In this document: positions 27,477 to 39,251 of the stretch, in pieces
Layout: every line of letters begins with the position of its first letter
Numbering within the stretch: position 1 is the stretch's first letter
Assembly (NCBI GenBank): GCA_002412965.1
Contig: DHWB01000001.1
Coordinates: 148,857-212,856 of the forward strand
Length of the DNA: 64,000 nt
From: Desulfomicrobium sp. UBA5193
GTDB lineage: Bacteria > Desulfobacterota > Desulfovibrionia > Desulfovibrionales > Desulfomicrobiaceae
Direction of reading: 5' to 3'
Translations under genes and position numbers: made by a program
Notes under the pieces: generated by a model
The model's database searches: none
Seen by the model: only the letters and a program-made list of their open reading frames with translations
What the model was told of the DNA's origin: nothing

Positions 27477-29630
27477 ATGTTTACTTATATTAACAAAAAG
27501 ATAGCTGTCCAAAAAGTGAAAAGTCTGGAACAGTGGATGGAGAGCAGCTTCGATGTCATTTTTGTTTGCATCTGCATTTTTTCAATCCCGATAATTGTGC
27601 GGAGCCTGTTTCAGGCTGTACACGATGGGCTGTACTTGAATCTGTTTTTATATGTCGCATGCTATTTGTTTGGATTATTTATAACTTTCGCAAAGTTTGT
27701 TCCTTTTGTTTATCGGGCATGGAGTGGTGTTGGTATACTTTTTCTCGCAGGTGTCATCGCGATATTCACAGTAGGTCCTTTGGGAAGTGGACGCATATTC
27801 CTTTTTGCATCTGGGATATTTGCTACTGTGATTTTAGGAATCAAATCAGGCATATTTGTTTTTATTTTGCAATCGATTGTTTTGTTTCTGTTTTCCTATT
27901 TGCTTAAGGTCGACTTTCAAACCTGGGCAAACATTGAATTGTATTCTCATGGCTCCTGGATAACTTCTTCATCCACATTCATTTTTTTGAGCATCATTTT
28001 TGTAATCGCCATAGGCCGCATGATTAACGGGTTGTCATTTACATTCAGTGAATTGCAAAGAGCAAATAATGATATTAAAAAGAGTGAGGAGCGTTTCAGG
28101 ACAATAGTTGAAAATGCGAATGATGTCATATTTTATGTCGATAAAAAGAGTAGGAAGTTAGAATACGTTTCTCCGATATGCAAATCTATGCTTGGATATG
28201 AACAAGCGGATTTGGAAGGGAGGGATTATGCGTCTTTTATTCACAAAGATGATGTGAGTAGAGCTGAAGAGTTATTGGAAAGAATTTTTGCGGGAACTGC
28301 AGCCCAAGAGGAAATAGAATACAGGATACTGCACAAAAACGGGACGTGGAACTGGCATCTGACACGAGGAGGGTCTCTCAAGGATGCGGATGGCCAAATC
28401 TCGGGTATTGTGGGCATTGCCCGCGACGTGACGGAACGCAAGCAGATCGAGCAGGATCTCATCGGCGCTAAGAATGAGGCCGAGGCCGCCAATAAAGCCA
28501 AGTCCGAATTCCTGGCCAACATGAGTCATGAAGTACGCACTCCGCTCAATGGCGTCATGGGCATGCTCCAGTTTTTGCAAGTCACCGACCTCGACCTCCA
28601 GCAGAAGGAGTATGCGGAGACGGCCATCCAGTCATGCCGGCGTCTGAATCGTCTGCTGACCGATATTCTGGATTTTTCACGCATAGAGGCGGGGATGCTG
28701 TTCATCCAGAGCGCGCCCTTGGATCTGTCTGAAGTGCTCTGCCAAACGAAGGACCTGTTCGCGCCTGTGACCCGGGAGAGCGATGTCGCGCTTCATGTCG
28801 AAGCGGACCCTTCCATCCCGAAGCGACTGCTCGGCGACGGGGCCCGACTGCAGCAGGTCTTGACCAACATGGTGGGGAATTCCCTGAAGTTCACCCACGC
28901 CGGAAGTGTCATGCTCGAGGTTTCCCGGCTTCCGGCTTTGCGGGATGACGAGTGCCGGGTGTTTTTTTCCGTGAGCGATACCGGGATTGGCATTCCCGAT
29001 GATAAACTGGCCTCCCTGTTCAAGCCCTTTTCCCAGGTGAATGAGGGCTATACACGCAGCTATCAGGGGGCCGGGCTCGGGCTGTCCATTTGCAGACGCC
29101 TCGTCGGGCTCATGGGCGGCGGCATTTCCGTTGTCAGCGAACCCGGAGTGGGGACGACGATGTGTTTCAGCCTGTCGTTTCGCCTGGGGAAGTCCGACGA
29201 AAAAAGTTGTCCTCCGCAGGAGTCGCATTTTGTCGCGCATCTGGAAGGGCTGAATCTGCTTTTGGCCGAGGACGACCCGTACAGCGGGATCATGGTGGCC
29301 AAGCTTCTCGGCAAATTCGGAGCCACGGCGAAACATGTGGCCAATGGCCGGCAGGCGCTGGAGGCTTTGCGGCAGGAGGACTTCGACCTGGTGCTCATGG
29401 ACGTGCAGATGCCGGTCATGGACGGGATCGAGGCGACTCTGGCCATTCGCGGCGGAGAAGCCGGGGAGCGTATGCGGAATACCCCGATTATCGCTTTGAC
29501 GGCCTACACCCTGGCGAGCGACAAGGGGAAGTTCGCGCGGGCCGGAATGAATGGTTACGTGCCCAAGCCCGTTGAGATCGAAGAGCTTTTGCGCGCCATC
29601 GAAGAGAGTTTGCGCCAACGCCGCGCATGA
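27477..29630 (+). CDS. Hybrid sensor histidine kinase (6 TM, PAS, HisKA, HATPase, receiver)
   Basis: A 717-residue protein with six membrane segments in residues 25-190, a PAS domain at about 200-320 (ERFRTIVENANDVIFYVD), the phosphoacceptor region FLANMSHEVRTPLNGVMGM near 345, an ATPase domain (NMVGNSLKFTH, DTGIGIP, GAGLGLS) and a C-terminal receiver (AEDDPYSG, LVLMDVQMPVMDG). The start ATG 27477 has a weak GGGA; GTG 27459 is an alternative. The first 300 codons are AT-rich (19 G/C of 60 at 27661-27720) and the rest GC-rich (33 of 60 at 28561-28620). This suggests fusion of a foreign sensor half to a resident kinase half. No partner regulator is adjacent. Confidence 0.92.
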   Translation: MFTYINKKIAVQKVKSLEQWMESSFDVIFVCICIFSIPIIVRSLFQAVHDGLYLNLFLYVACYLFGLFITFAKFVPFVYRAWSGVGILFLAGVIAIFTVGPLGSGRIFLFASGIFATVILGIKSGIFVFILQSIVLFLFSYLLKVDFQTWANIELYSHGSWITSSSTFIFLSIIFVIAIGRMINGLSFTFSELQRANNDIKKSEERFRTIVENANDVIFYVDKKSRKLEYVSPICKSMLGYEQADLEGRDYASFIHKDDVSRAEELLERIFAGTAAQEEIEYRILHKNGTWNWHLTRGGSLKDADGQISGIVGIARDVTERKQIEQDLIGAKNEAEAANKAKSEFLANMSHEVRTPLNGVMGMLQFLQVTDLDLQQKEYAETAIQSCRRLNRLLTDILDFSRIEAGMLFIQSAPLDLSEVLCQTKDLFAPVTRESDVALHVEADPSIPKRLLGDGARLQQVLTNMVGNSLKFTHAGSVMLEVSRLPALRDDECRVFFSVSDTGIGIPDDKLASLFKPFSQVNEGYTRSYQGAGLGLSICRRLVGLMGGGISVVSEPGVGTTMCFSLSFRLGKSDEKSCPPQESHFVAHLEGLNLLLAEDDPYSGIMVAKLLGKFGATAKHVANGRQALEALRQEDFDLVLMDVQMPVMDGIEATLAIRGGEAGERMRNTPIIALTAYTLASDKGKFARAGMNGYVPKPVEIEELLRAIEESLRQRRA

Positions 29631-29667
29631 CGGACAAGGTTTTGTTCCATGATCTTGATCACGGCAT

Positions 29668-29690
29668 GAGCCGGGCAGCTCGCCCGGCTC
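29668..29690. terminator. Hairpin between converging genes
   Basis: A perfect 9-bp stem GAGCCGGGC/GCCCGGCTC (29668-29676 with 29682-29690) and a five-base loop lie between the kinase and ppsA stops. There is no long T run. Confidence 0.6.
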
Positions 29691-29705
29691 TGCCGGTTTG
29701 CGGCC

Positions 29706-32117
<2,412 letters not shown>

Positions 32118-32288
32118 GGCAGTCCTCCTTGGGAGTACAAAACGGATGGGGTAGCTTCTTTTTCATGTCATGGTGAAACGAATTGTGCAACTCGGGAGAC
32201 GGTTTGAGGCGGACGGCACGGCCCAGCCCGCAGCGGTGGTTTGCCACGATTTCGGGTTATGGTCGCGGCTAATATATGAAAATAAATG

Positions 32289-32320
32289 AGGATAGCTTCA
32301 TTGTGACCGTTCTGTGACAA
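32289..32320 (-). promoter_or_regulatory. Pho-box-like site and -10 element reading toward ppsA
   Basis: Reading the minus strand, TTGTCAC-AGAA-CGGTCAC (32320-32303) matches the PhoB box pattern of two 7-mers 11 bases apart. Eight bases on is TATCCT (32294-32289), placed like a -10. A transcript would carry a leader of about 165 bases before ppsA. Confidence 0.45.
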
Positions 32321-32392
32321 TCCTGTTTCCGAATCGTAAAAAAACTTTTCTTAACAGCCAATTTCCTCTACAGAGGTCCGGATTTGTCGTCA

Positions 32393-32410
32393 TTGTCATA
32401 CAACTGTCAC
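32393..32410 (+). promoter_or_regulatory. Pho-box upstream of the Na/phosphate symporter
   Basis: TTGTCATACAACTGTCAC closely matches the E. coli PhoB consensus (CTGTCAT-N4-CTGTCAC). It ends 20 bases before the symporter ATG. Its position implies a very short leader, or that another promoter is also used. Confidence 0.6.
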
Positions 32411-32430
32411 AATTACCCAATGGATACCCT

Positions 32431-34104
32431 ATGCTCGCTGTTTTGATTCAGACCCTTGGAGGACTTGGACTTTTTATTCTGGGCATGAAGCTCATGACTG
32501 AAGGCCTGCAGATGGCTGCAGGCAACAAGATTCGCAATATTCTGAAAACCGTCTCCAATAATCGGGTCATCGGCTTCGCCACCGGCGCGGTGGTCACGGC
32601 CATGGTCCAGTCGTCCTCGGCGACCACGGTCATGCTGATCAGCTTCGTCACGGCTGGCCTGATGACCCTGACTCAGGCTGTGGGCGTCATCCTGGGGTGC
32701 AACGTGGGCACGACCATGACCGCCCAGCTCATCGCCTTCAAACTGTCGGATCTGGCTCTGCCGGCCATCGCCATAGGTGTGCCGCTCAAATATTTCTGCA
32801 CGCGCAAGAAATACCGCTATATTGGCGAGGTTATCCTGGGTTTTGGCCTGCTCTTCTTCGGTATGACGGTGATGGGTGATGGGCTCAAGCCTCTGCGTTT
32901 CGACCCGACGTTCATTTCTTTTTTCACCAAGTTTGATGCTTCAACCACCGGCGGTCTCTTGTTGTGCGTGCTCACCGGCGCGGTTCTGACCATTCTGGTG
33001 CAGTCCTCCTCGGCGACCATCGGTTTGACCATGGCCCTGGCTGCTCAGGGACTGCTCGGATTTCCGGCGGCCATGGCCTTGGTGCTGGGCGAAAATATCG
33101 GCACGACCATCACGGCCGAACTGGCCACCATCGGTTCGAGCAACATCAATTCCCACCGGGCGGCCAGGGCGCACACCATGTTCAATGTGCTCGGGGTGTG
33201 CATGATGCTGCTCATTTTTCCGTGGTTTTTGCAAGGCATCGAGTGGGTGACGGGCGAGATTATGGGTGCCAGTCCCTGGGATACGCAGATCAATGGCGAA
33301 TATCCCCATGTGGGGCGCTATCTGGCCAACGGGCATACCTTGTTCAATTTCGTCAACGCCATCTTTTTTCTCATTTTTTTGCCTGTCTTGATCAAGGTCG
33401 CCATTTTGCTCTCGCCTAAGGACAAGAGCGAAGGGGACGCCCTCTTTCGTCTCCCGGCATTTGACCAGCATGTGGAGGACAACCCCGTGGCGGCCCTGGC
33501 CCAGGTCCGGGGCGAGATCCACCGCATGTCCCTGACGGTGCATGCGGCGTACACCAACGCCCTTGATTGCCTCGAAAAGCGTGACCACCGCACCATCCGT
33601 CAGAGACAGCGTTTCGAGGATCAGGTCAACGAGATGCACAAGGCCGTCTCCACGTTTCTGGCCAAGACCATGCAAAGCGAGATCAACGAGGAAACCTCGA
33701 ACGACATCGCGGAGCAGATGCGCGTCGTCAACAACCTCGAACGCATCGGCGACGCCGTGGAGGCGCTTGGGCTTTTGTGCGAGGATATCGTGGATAAGGA
33801 ATTGAAGTTCAGTGAAAACGCCATGGGCGACTTTTTCGTTCTTGCCGCCAAGGTTGATGAATTCCTGACGATGATCAGCGAAGCCCTGATCAAGGAACCG
33901 CAGGGTCTCATGGAAAAGGCCGAAGAGACCGAGCGGACCATCGACGCCATGCGCGAAACCATGCGCGACACCCATATAGAACGTCTCAAGGTCGGCAAGT
34001 GCGGGATCGAGGGCGGCCTCACGTTTATCAATCTGCTGGCCCGGCTCGAAAAAATCGGCGATTACTGCTACTCCATCGCGCGCTCCGTCACCTCCCAGCG
34101 CTGA
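32431..34104 (+). CDS. Na+/phosphate cotransporter with C-terminal PhoU domain
   Basis: Sodium-dependent phosphate importer of the NptA (Na/Pi cotransporter II) type in the inner membrane. The 557-residue protein begins with the family pattern IQTLGGLGLFILGMKLMTEGL. It holds the two inverted-repeat signatures AMVQSSSATTVML (near residue 57) and TILVQSSSATIGLTMAL (near 190). From about residue 350 it has a PhoU-like helical domain (RVVNNLERIGDAVE, LARLEKIGDYCYSI). The frame is open upstream, but the family start is at MLAVLIQTLGG. A Pho-box just upstream supports induction under phosphate limitation. Confidence 0.93.
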   Translation: MLAVLIQTLGGLGLFILGMKLMTEGLQMAAGNKIRNILKTVSNNRVIGFATGAVVTAMVQSSSATTVMLISFVTAGLMTLTQAVGVILGCNVGTTMTAQLIAFKLSDLALPAIAIGVPLKYFCTRKKYRYIGEVILGFGLLFFGMTVMGDGLKPLRFDPTFISFFTKFDASTTGGLLLCVLTGAVLTILVQSSSATIGLTMALAAQGLLGFPAAMALVLGENIGTTITAELATIGSSNINSHRAARAHTMFNVLGVCMMLLIFPWFLQGIEWVTGEIMGASPWDTQINGEYPHVGRYLANGHTLFNFVNAIFFLIFLPVLIKVAILLSPKDKSEGDALFRLPAFDQHVEDNPVAALAQVRGEIHRMSLTVHAAYTNALDCLEKRDHRTIRQRQRFEDQVNEMHKAVSTFLAKTMQSEINEETSNDIAEQMRVVNNLERIGDAVEALGLLCEDIVDKELKFSENAMGDFFVLAAKVDEFLTMISEALIKEPQGLMEKAEETERTIDAMRETMRDTHIERLKVGKCGIEGGLTFINLLARLEKIGDYCYSIARSVTSQR

Positions 34105-34123
34105 ATTCCGTCTGCACGTCCCA

Positions 34124-34157
34124 AAATTCCCGCAAGACACATGTTTTGCGGGAATTT
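34124..34157 (+). terminator. Terminator after the phosphate symporter
   Basis: A perfect 12-bp stem AAATTCCCGCAA/TTGCGGGAATTT (34124-34135 with 34146-34157), followed by a T-rich stretch. Confidence 0.85.
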
Positions 34158-34244
34158 CTTGCTTCTCCAGCCAGCCCCCGGTATTCCTCAAAATAAACCA
34201 TGTGCGTTTGACGAACCGATTTTTCCGGTTCACCGGGGGGGAAT

Positions 34245-36203
34245 ATGCGATTTGCGGCTTTTGCCTCCATCCGCGCGAGCCTCATCGTTTTGGTCCTTGC
34301 GGCTGTATTGCCGACCCTGGGGATCATGCTCTTCACCGGCTACTCGCTCCGTGAGGCCATGATCCGCAGCGCCGAAAGTTCGGCCCTGCGCCAGATTCAG
34401 GTCATGGCCACCCATCACGGGCAGGTGGTGGACAACACCCGCCTGCTGCTGGCCACTCTGGCCAAGGCGCGTGAAGTTCAGTTGCTTGATCCCCTTGGTT
34501 CCCAGCTTTTGCTCGAAGAAATGCTCGCCCGTAATGTCGCGTACGTTGCGTTGGCCCTGGCCGACCCCAAGGGCCGCATCGTGGCCGTGTCGCCGGCACA
34601 ATCCTTTTCCACGGTTGAAAATGAAGCCTATTTTCAGGAAACCGTGCGGGATATGAGCTTTGCCATGGGTTCCTACCACCTGGTTCCCGCCACCCGGCAT
34701 GTGGTCATCGAATTTTCCCAGCCAGTGCTGGGCAGGGATGGAATGTTGCGAGGCGTGCTTGTGGCATCCTTTGATTTGAGTTTTTTCGGGCGTATTTTTG
34801 CCGACGCCCATTTGCCTGAAGGGTCCATTTTCACGCTGACCGACGCAGCAGGCATGCGCCTGACCCGTTTTCCCGAAACGGAAAAGTACACCTGGGTGGC
34901 CGATTTGCCCCGGATGGTCGAGCGTATGTCAGGAGCCGAAGAGGAGGGCGTCTTTCTGGAAAAGGGAGTGGATGGGGTGCGCCGGCTTTACAGCTTCAAG
35001 CGGCTTCAGTTCCAGGACACGCCACTGCAGCATCTCATGATCCGTCTTGGCCAGCCCGAGGATCTGGCCCTGGCCGAAGCCCGGCGGGCGGTCGTCAGAA
35101 ATTTGGCGATGCTTGCGCTGGCGGCGCTGCTGGCGTTGCTGGCCGCCTGGTTTGTCGGGGAGTTCACCATCCTGCGTCGTCTGAAGCTGCTCATGTCTGC
35201 CGCCGACCGCCTGGGGACGGGCGATCTGGGCACGCGCACCGGACTTGATTACAGCGACGGGGAGCTGGGGCGGCTTGCGGCGTCATTCGACCGCATGGCC
35301 GAGAGCCTGCAAATACAGGATTTCGACCGGCGGCGGGCAGAGGAGGAGTGCTGCCTTTTGAACACGGACCTTGAAGAGCGGGTGACCGTGCGCACCACCG
35401 AGTTGGCTGAAGCCAACAGGGAGCTGCAGACCGCATTGGAAAATTTGCGTCAGACCCAGGGACAGCTGGTCATGTCCGAAAAGCTCGCGGCCTTGGGCGG
35501 ACTGGTGGCCGGTGTGGCTCACGAAATCAACACGCCCGTGGGTGTGGCCCTGTCCGCCACTTCGACCATGGCCGAAAAGAACCGGATCTTGAGCGACATG
35601 TTTGCAAAAGGCGAAATGAAGCGCTCCGATCTGACAGAGTATCTGGAATCCACCCGCGAGGGGGCGGAGATGAGCCTCCTCAATCTGCACCGCGCCTCGG
35701 ACCTGATCCGCAGCTTCAAGATGGTCGCGGCGGATCAGGTCTCCGAATCCCGGCGCAGCTTCAACGTGCGGGAGTATATCGGGCAGGTGCTCCTCAGCCT
35801 GCGGCCAAAGCTCAAGAAAACGGCGCATCGCGTCGAGGTGGAGTGTGACGGGGACCTGGTCATTGAAAGCTACCCGGGTGCTTTCTCCCAGATTTTGACC
35901 AATTTTATCGTCAACTCCCTGACCCACGCCTACGACGAAGGTCAGGCCGGTCTGATCCGGATTGAAATCGTCAAGGCCGACGGCAGATTGAGCCTGACCT
36001 ATTCCGATGACGGGCGAGGAATCGCCCCGGAATTGCAGGGCAAGATTTTCGAACCCTTTTACACCACGGCACGGGCCAAGGGCTCCACGGGCCTTGGTCT
36101 GCATATCGTCTTCAACATCGTGACCAATACCCTGGGCGGAACCATCACCTGCTGCAGCGCCCTGGGCCATGGCACGACGTTTCAGGTGCGCATGTCCGTG
36201 TGA
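34245..36203 (+). CDS. Membrane sensor histidine kinase (dCache, HAMP)
   Basis: A 652-residue kinase with a membrane segment at residues 9-32, a periplasmic dCache-like region to about 280, a second membrane segment (NLAMLALAALLALLAAWFVGE), HAMP and a coiled coil. The phosphoacceptor region GLVAGVAHEINTPVGVAL lies near residue 420. The ATPase motifs NSLTHAYDEGQ, DDGRGI and TGLGLHIV are present. A G-rich stretch before the ATG serves as ribosome site. The next gene, 11 bases on, is an HD-GYP response regulator, so the pair forms a two-component system that likely adjusts cyclic-di-GMP. It carries no receiver of its own. Confidence 0.92.
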   Translation: MRFAAFASIRASLIVLVLAAVLPTLGIMLFTGYSLREAMIRSAESSALRQIQVMATHHGQVVDNTRLLLATLAKAREVQLLDPLGSQLLLEEMLARNVAYVALALADPKGRIVAVSPAQSFSTVENEAYFQETVRDMSFAMGSYHLVPATRHVVIEFSQPVLGRDGMLRGVLVASFDLSFFGRIFADAHLPEGSIFTLTDAAGMRLTRFPETEKYTWVADLPRMVERMSGAEEEGVFLEKGVDGVRRLYSFKRLQFQDTPLQHLMIRLGQPEDLALAEARRAVVRNLAMLALAALLALLAAWFVGEFTILRRLKLLMSAADRLGTGDLGTRTGLDYSDGELGRLAASFDRMAESLQIQDFDRRRAEEECCLLNTDLEERVTVRTTELAEANRELQTALENLRQTQGQLVMSEKLAALGGLVAGVAHEINTPVGVALSATSTMAEKNRILSDMFAKGEMKRSDLTEYLESTREGAEMSLLNLHRASDLIRSFKMVAADQVSESRRSFNVREYIGQVLLSLRPKLKKTAHRVEVECDGDLVIESYPGAFSQILTNFIVNSLTHAYDEGQAGLIRIEIVKADGRLSLTYSDDGRGIAPELQGKIFEPFYTTARAKGSTGLGLHIVFNIVTNTLGGTITCCSALGHGTTFQVRMSV

Positions 36204-36214
36204 AGAGAGAGAGC

Positions 36215-37777
36215 ATGACCGATAACGATGAGATACTGTTCAAGGATGAAGTTCAGCCTGTCGCCTCCGTTTCTGAAGCGCAGGAGGGATGGAAAATCCT
36301 GATTGTGGATGACGAGGCCGATGTGCACAGTGTGACGGTCTACATGCTCGCCGGTCAGGAGTATCGCGGTCGAAAATTCAATTTTCTGCATGCCTACAGC
36401 GGGGAGGAGGCCAAGGTAGTCCTGATGGAACATCCTGATGTTGCCGTGATCCTGCTCGACGTGGTCATGGAAACCGATGACAGTGGCCTGCGGCTCGTCA
36501 AATACATCCGCGATGAGTTGTGCAATTACGAGGTGCGGATCATCCTGCGCACCGGACAACCCGGCAAGGCACCTGCGGCCCAGGTCATCCTCGATTACGA
36601 CATCGACGACTACAAGGAGAAAACCGAGCTGACCCTGGAAAAGATGTTGGTCACGCTCATCTCGGCCCTGCGCAGTTACAGCTTCATCACCACCATTGAG
36701 AACAACCGCAAAGGCCTGCGGCGGATTATTGAGGCTTCGTCAGACATTTTTGAGCGCCAATCCCTGCAAAAGCTCGGTTGTGGAGTTTTGAGCCAGCTGA
36801 CGTCCATTCTCCAGCTCAAAAAAGACGCGGTGTATTCCCACGCATCGGGTCTGGCGGCGTCCGGCATCAAGGGAAAGTCCATTGTTTTGGCGGCCACGGG
36901 GGATTTTTGCGACAGCGTGGAGATGCCCATCGAAGAGGTGAAGGGGGAGATGATGCACCGGGCCTTGGCCCGGGCCAAGACTCAACCCCACGGCTTTTAC
37001 TGCGAAGGCGGAAAATGTGCGTGGTATTTTCAGAGCAAGACGGGGTCGGAGAATTTCCTCTATTTCGAAATATCCAAGGATCTGGACGAAAACGATCAGG
37101 ATCTGCTCGAACTTTTTTTTACCAACGTTTCCCTGGCCTTCGACAACCTGTTTCTGAACAAGGGCATCGAGGACACGCAAAAGGAGGTCATCTTCCACAT
37201 CGCCGAGACCATGGAATGCCGCTCGGCCGAGACGGGCAGCCATGTCAGGCGCGTTTCGGAATATGTACGCCTTTTGGCCCTGAAGTACGGGCTCGGCGAG
37301 GAACAGGCGGAGATGCTCAAGCTGGCCTCCACGGCTCACGATCTCGGCAAGATCGGCATTCCCGATTCCATCCTGAACAAGCCCGGGCCTCTCACACCCG
37401 AAGAATACGAGATCATCAAGAGCCATGTGCAGCGCGGGCACGATCTGCTCATGCGTTCTTCAAGCCCCATCATCCAGACGGCGGCGCGCATCATCCTTCT
37501 GCACCATGAACGCTGGGATGGTCAGGGCTACCCGCAAGGGCTCGTGGGGGAGGAGACGCACATTCATGGCCGCATCGTGGCCGTGGCCGATGTCTTCGAC
37601 GCCCTTTCCAACAAGCGGGTCTATCATGAGGCCTGGACCTGGGACGAAGTGTTCGCCCACTTTCTGGAGGAGAGCGGCAAGCATTTTGATCCCTGCCTGG
37701 TGGATATTCTGCTGGAAAACAGGGATGAGTTCATTGCCATCTGGGAAGAGTATCACGATGAAGGCGCAGCGTGCTGA
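36215..37777 (+). CDS. Response regulator with DUF3369 and HD-GYP output
   Basis: Partner of the preceding kinase. The 520-residue protein has an N-terminal receiver (ILIVDDEADVHSVT; phospho-Asp in VILLDVVMETDDSG), a DUF3369 segment at about 165-320, and an HD-GYP domain from about 330. The domain has HDLGKIGIPDSILNKPGPL, HHERWDGQGYPQGL and VADVFDALSNKRVYH. All catalytic residues expected for cyclic-di-GMP hydrolysis are visible. The start ATG 36215 follows GAGAGAGA. Phosphorylation presumably switches the phosphodiesterase, though the output in this organism is unknown. Confidence 0.93.
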   Translation: MTDNDEILFKDEVQPVASVSEAQEGWKILIVDDEADVHSVTVYMLAGQEYRGRKFNFLHAYSGEEAKVVLMEHPDVAVILLDVVMETDDSGLRLVKYIRDELCNYEVRIILRTGQPGKAPAAQVILDYDIDDYKEKTELTLEKMLVTLISALRSYSFITTIENNRKGLRRIIEASSDIFERQSLQKLGCGVLSQLTSILQLKKDAVYSHASGLAASGIKGKSIVLAATGDFCDSVEMPIEEVKGEMMHRALARAKTQPHGFYCEGGKCAWYFQSKTGSENFLYFEISKDLDENDQDLLELFFTNVSLAFDNLFLNKGIEDTQKEVIFHIAETMECRSAETGSHVRRVSEYVRLLALKYGLGEEQAEMLKLASTAHDLGKIGIPDSILNKPGPLTPEEYEIIKSHVQRGHDLLMRSSSPIIQTAARIILLHHERWDGQGYPQGLVGEETHIHGRIVAVADVFDALSNKRVYHEAWTWDEVFAHFLEESGKHFDPCLVDILLENRDEFIAIWEEYHDEGAAC

Positions 37778-37799
37778 GGATGGGAGGGGTCAGGAGAGC

Positions 37800-37819
37800 G
37801 GGGCGACCGGGGTCGCCCC
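37800..37819. terminator. Hairpin between converging genes
   Basis: An 8-bp stem GGGGCGAC/GTCGCCCC (37800-37807 with 37812-37819) lies 23 bases past the response regulator stop, with no T run. Confidence 0.5.
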
Positions 37820-37834
37820 GTCAGGGGAAAGGAA

Positions 37835-38413
37835 TCAGATGCTGATCTTTGCGCCGAGCAGGGCCGCGAATTTGGAGATCCAGTCCGGATGGGCGGGCCA
37901 GGCGGGGGCCGTGACCAGGTTGCCGTCCACGTGGGCCTTGTCGAGGGCGATGTCGGCGTACGTGCCCCCGGCGATGGTCACATCCGGGCCGCAGGCCGGG
38001 TAGGCCGAGCAGCTCTTGCCCTGCAGCACCCCTGCCGCAACCAGCACGAGGGGGCCGTGGCAGATGGCCGCGATGGGCTTGGCCGCCGCGTCGAATTCGC
38101 GCACGATCTCAAGCACCCGCCGGTTCAGGCGGATATATTCCGGGGCGCGTCCGCCAGGCACGACCAAGCCGACATAGTCGGCAGTGTTCACGGCGGAAAA
38201 GTCCTTGTTCAGGGTGAAATTGTGTCCGCGCTTTTCGCTGTAGGTCTGGTCACCTTCGAAATCATGGATGGAGGTGCGCACGAAATCCCCGGCGTTTTTG
38301 TCAGGACAGACCGCTTCCACGACATAGCCAAGCATGGTCAGGGCTTGAAAGGGCACCATGACTTCATAATCTTCCACATAATCGCCAACCAGCATCAGTA
38401 TTTTCTTGGACAT
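37835..38413 (-). CDS. DJ-1/PfpI family protein
   Basis: A 192-residue member of the class I glutamine amidotransferase-like DJ-1/PfpI superfamily (glyoxalase/deglycase, chaperone or protease activities are known in the family). It begins KKILMLVGDYVEDYEV and has the nucleophile elbow IAAICHGPLVLVAAG with the reactive Cys. An upstream acidic residue (GDYVEDYE) and VVPGGRAPEYIR are also typical. GAGGAG lies eight bases upstream. A second family member lies 1 kb away on the same strand, and a secreted protein gene lies between them. Confidence 0.9.
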   Translation of the reverse strand: MSKKILMLVGDYVEDYEVMVPFQALTMLGYVVEAVCPDKNAGDFVRTSIHDFEGDQTYSEKRGHNFTLNKDFSAVNTADYVGLVVPGGRAPEYIRLNRRVLEIVREFDAAAKPIAAICHGPLVLVAAGVLQGKSCSAYPACGPDVTIAGGTYADIALDKAHVDGNLVTAPAWPAHPDWISKFAALLGAKISI

Positions 38414-38441
38414 GAGACAAACTCCTCAAGGTTTTAAGCGG

Positions 38442-38948
38442 TTATTTCTTTTTCCCTTTGCCCTGGTCGTTCTTTTTTCCGTTTCCATTTCCATCAGATC
38501 CCTGTCCCCCGCCCTTGCCGGAGGATTGTCCTCCGCCTTGGCCTTGCCCTCCGCCTTTCTTGGACTGCGGCATGGCATAGTTGAAATCCCCGCGCTTCAA
38601 GGCGTGGAATTCTGCGGAGCCCGGCTTGATGCCCAGCTCCTGGGCCATCGCGCCCCATCCCTTTCCCTTGCTTGAGCCATAGGTGCGCATGATCCGATCC
38701 GTGGGGTATCCGGTCATCCGGCCCAACTGAAAGACCATGAAGGCGTCGGACAGGCTGCCGGTGGTGCCCACGATCATCTCCACGTCGCTGTACGGCACTC
38801 CGAAATGGGAGCTGACGCTGGTCACGAAACCGTTGCGATCGGCGGCGCCCTGCACGTTCAGGTTGTCAAGGAAGGTGTCCAGGCCATCGGCGAATGCCGG
38901 CGCGGAGCAGAACAGGCAGAGGCAAAGGCTGAAAATCATTTTTTTCAT
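38442..38948 (-). CDS. Secreted protein with Gly/Lys-rich tail, unknown function
   Basis: A 168-residue protein with a clear Sec signal peptide (MKKMIFSLCLCLFCSAPAFA, cleavage before DG). A globular part of about 100 residues follows (FVTSVSSHFGVPYSDVEMIV...GKGWGAMAQELGIKPGS). The last 45 residues are low-complexity Gly, Gln, Lys and Ser. GGAG precedes ATG 38948; the longer frame to 39056 is rejected. I do not recognise the fold. It is on the same strand as the DJ-1/PfpI genes around it, but the gaps suggest separate transcription. Confidence 0.75.
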   Translation of the reverse strand: MKKMIFSLCLCLFCSAPAFADGLDTFLDNLNVQGAADRNGFVTSVSSHFGVPYSDVEMIVGTTGSLSDAFMVFQLGRMTGYPTDRIMRTYGSSKGKGWGAMAQELGIKPGSAEFHALKRGDFNYAMPQSKKGGGQGQGGGQSSGKGGGQGSDGNGNGKKNDQGKGKKK

Positions 38949-39072
38949 GAAAAACTCCGTGGTGTGTGCCCGTAGCGAGGGGGGGGGCGGTAACTGACAA
39001 CGCTCTCCTTCATAAGGCCGAACGGTGCGGCAAGGCAACATCCATGAATGTGCCATGGGAATACGAAATCAG

Positions 39073-39092
39073 ATCTTGAATCTTGAGTTTTT
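39073..39092 (+). repeat. Dispersed repeat copy A
   Basis: ATCTTGAATCTTGAGTTT followed by more T. It differs at one base from the 18-base core shared by copies B-D, and itself contains a 7-base tandem (ATCTTGA twice). Confidence 0.7.
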
Positions 39093-39251
39093 TGAGAATG
39101 GCTTTTCTTCATGGCGCGACCACTCCGCACAGAATTTTCGGGAGCCGTTCGTCATGCGGCCTGTTGGACCCGTGCGCATGACGAATGAAGCCTCGCCGTT
39201 GCCGCAATTTTTTTGGTAGCTTCGGCGGCATCATCAGCTCCAGTTCGGATG

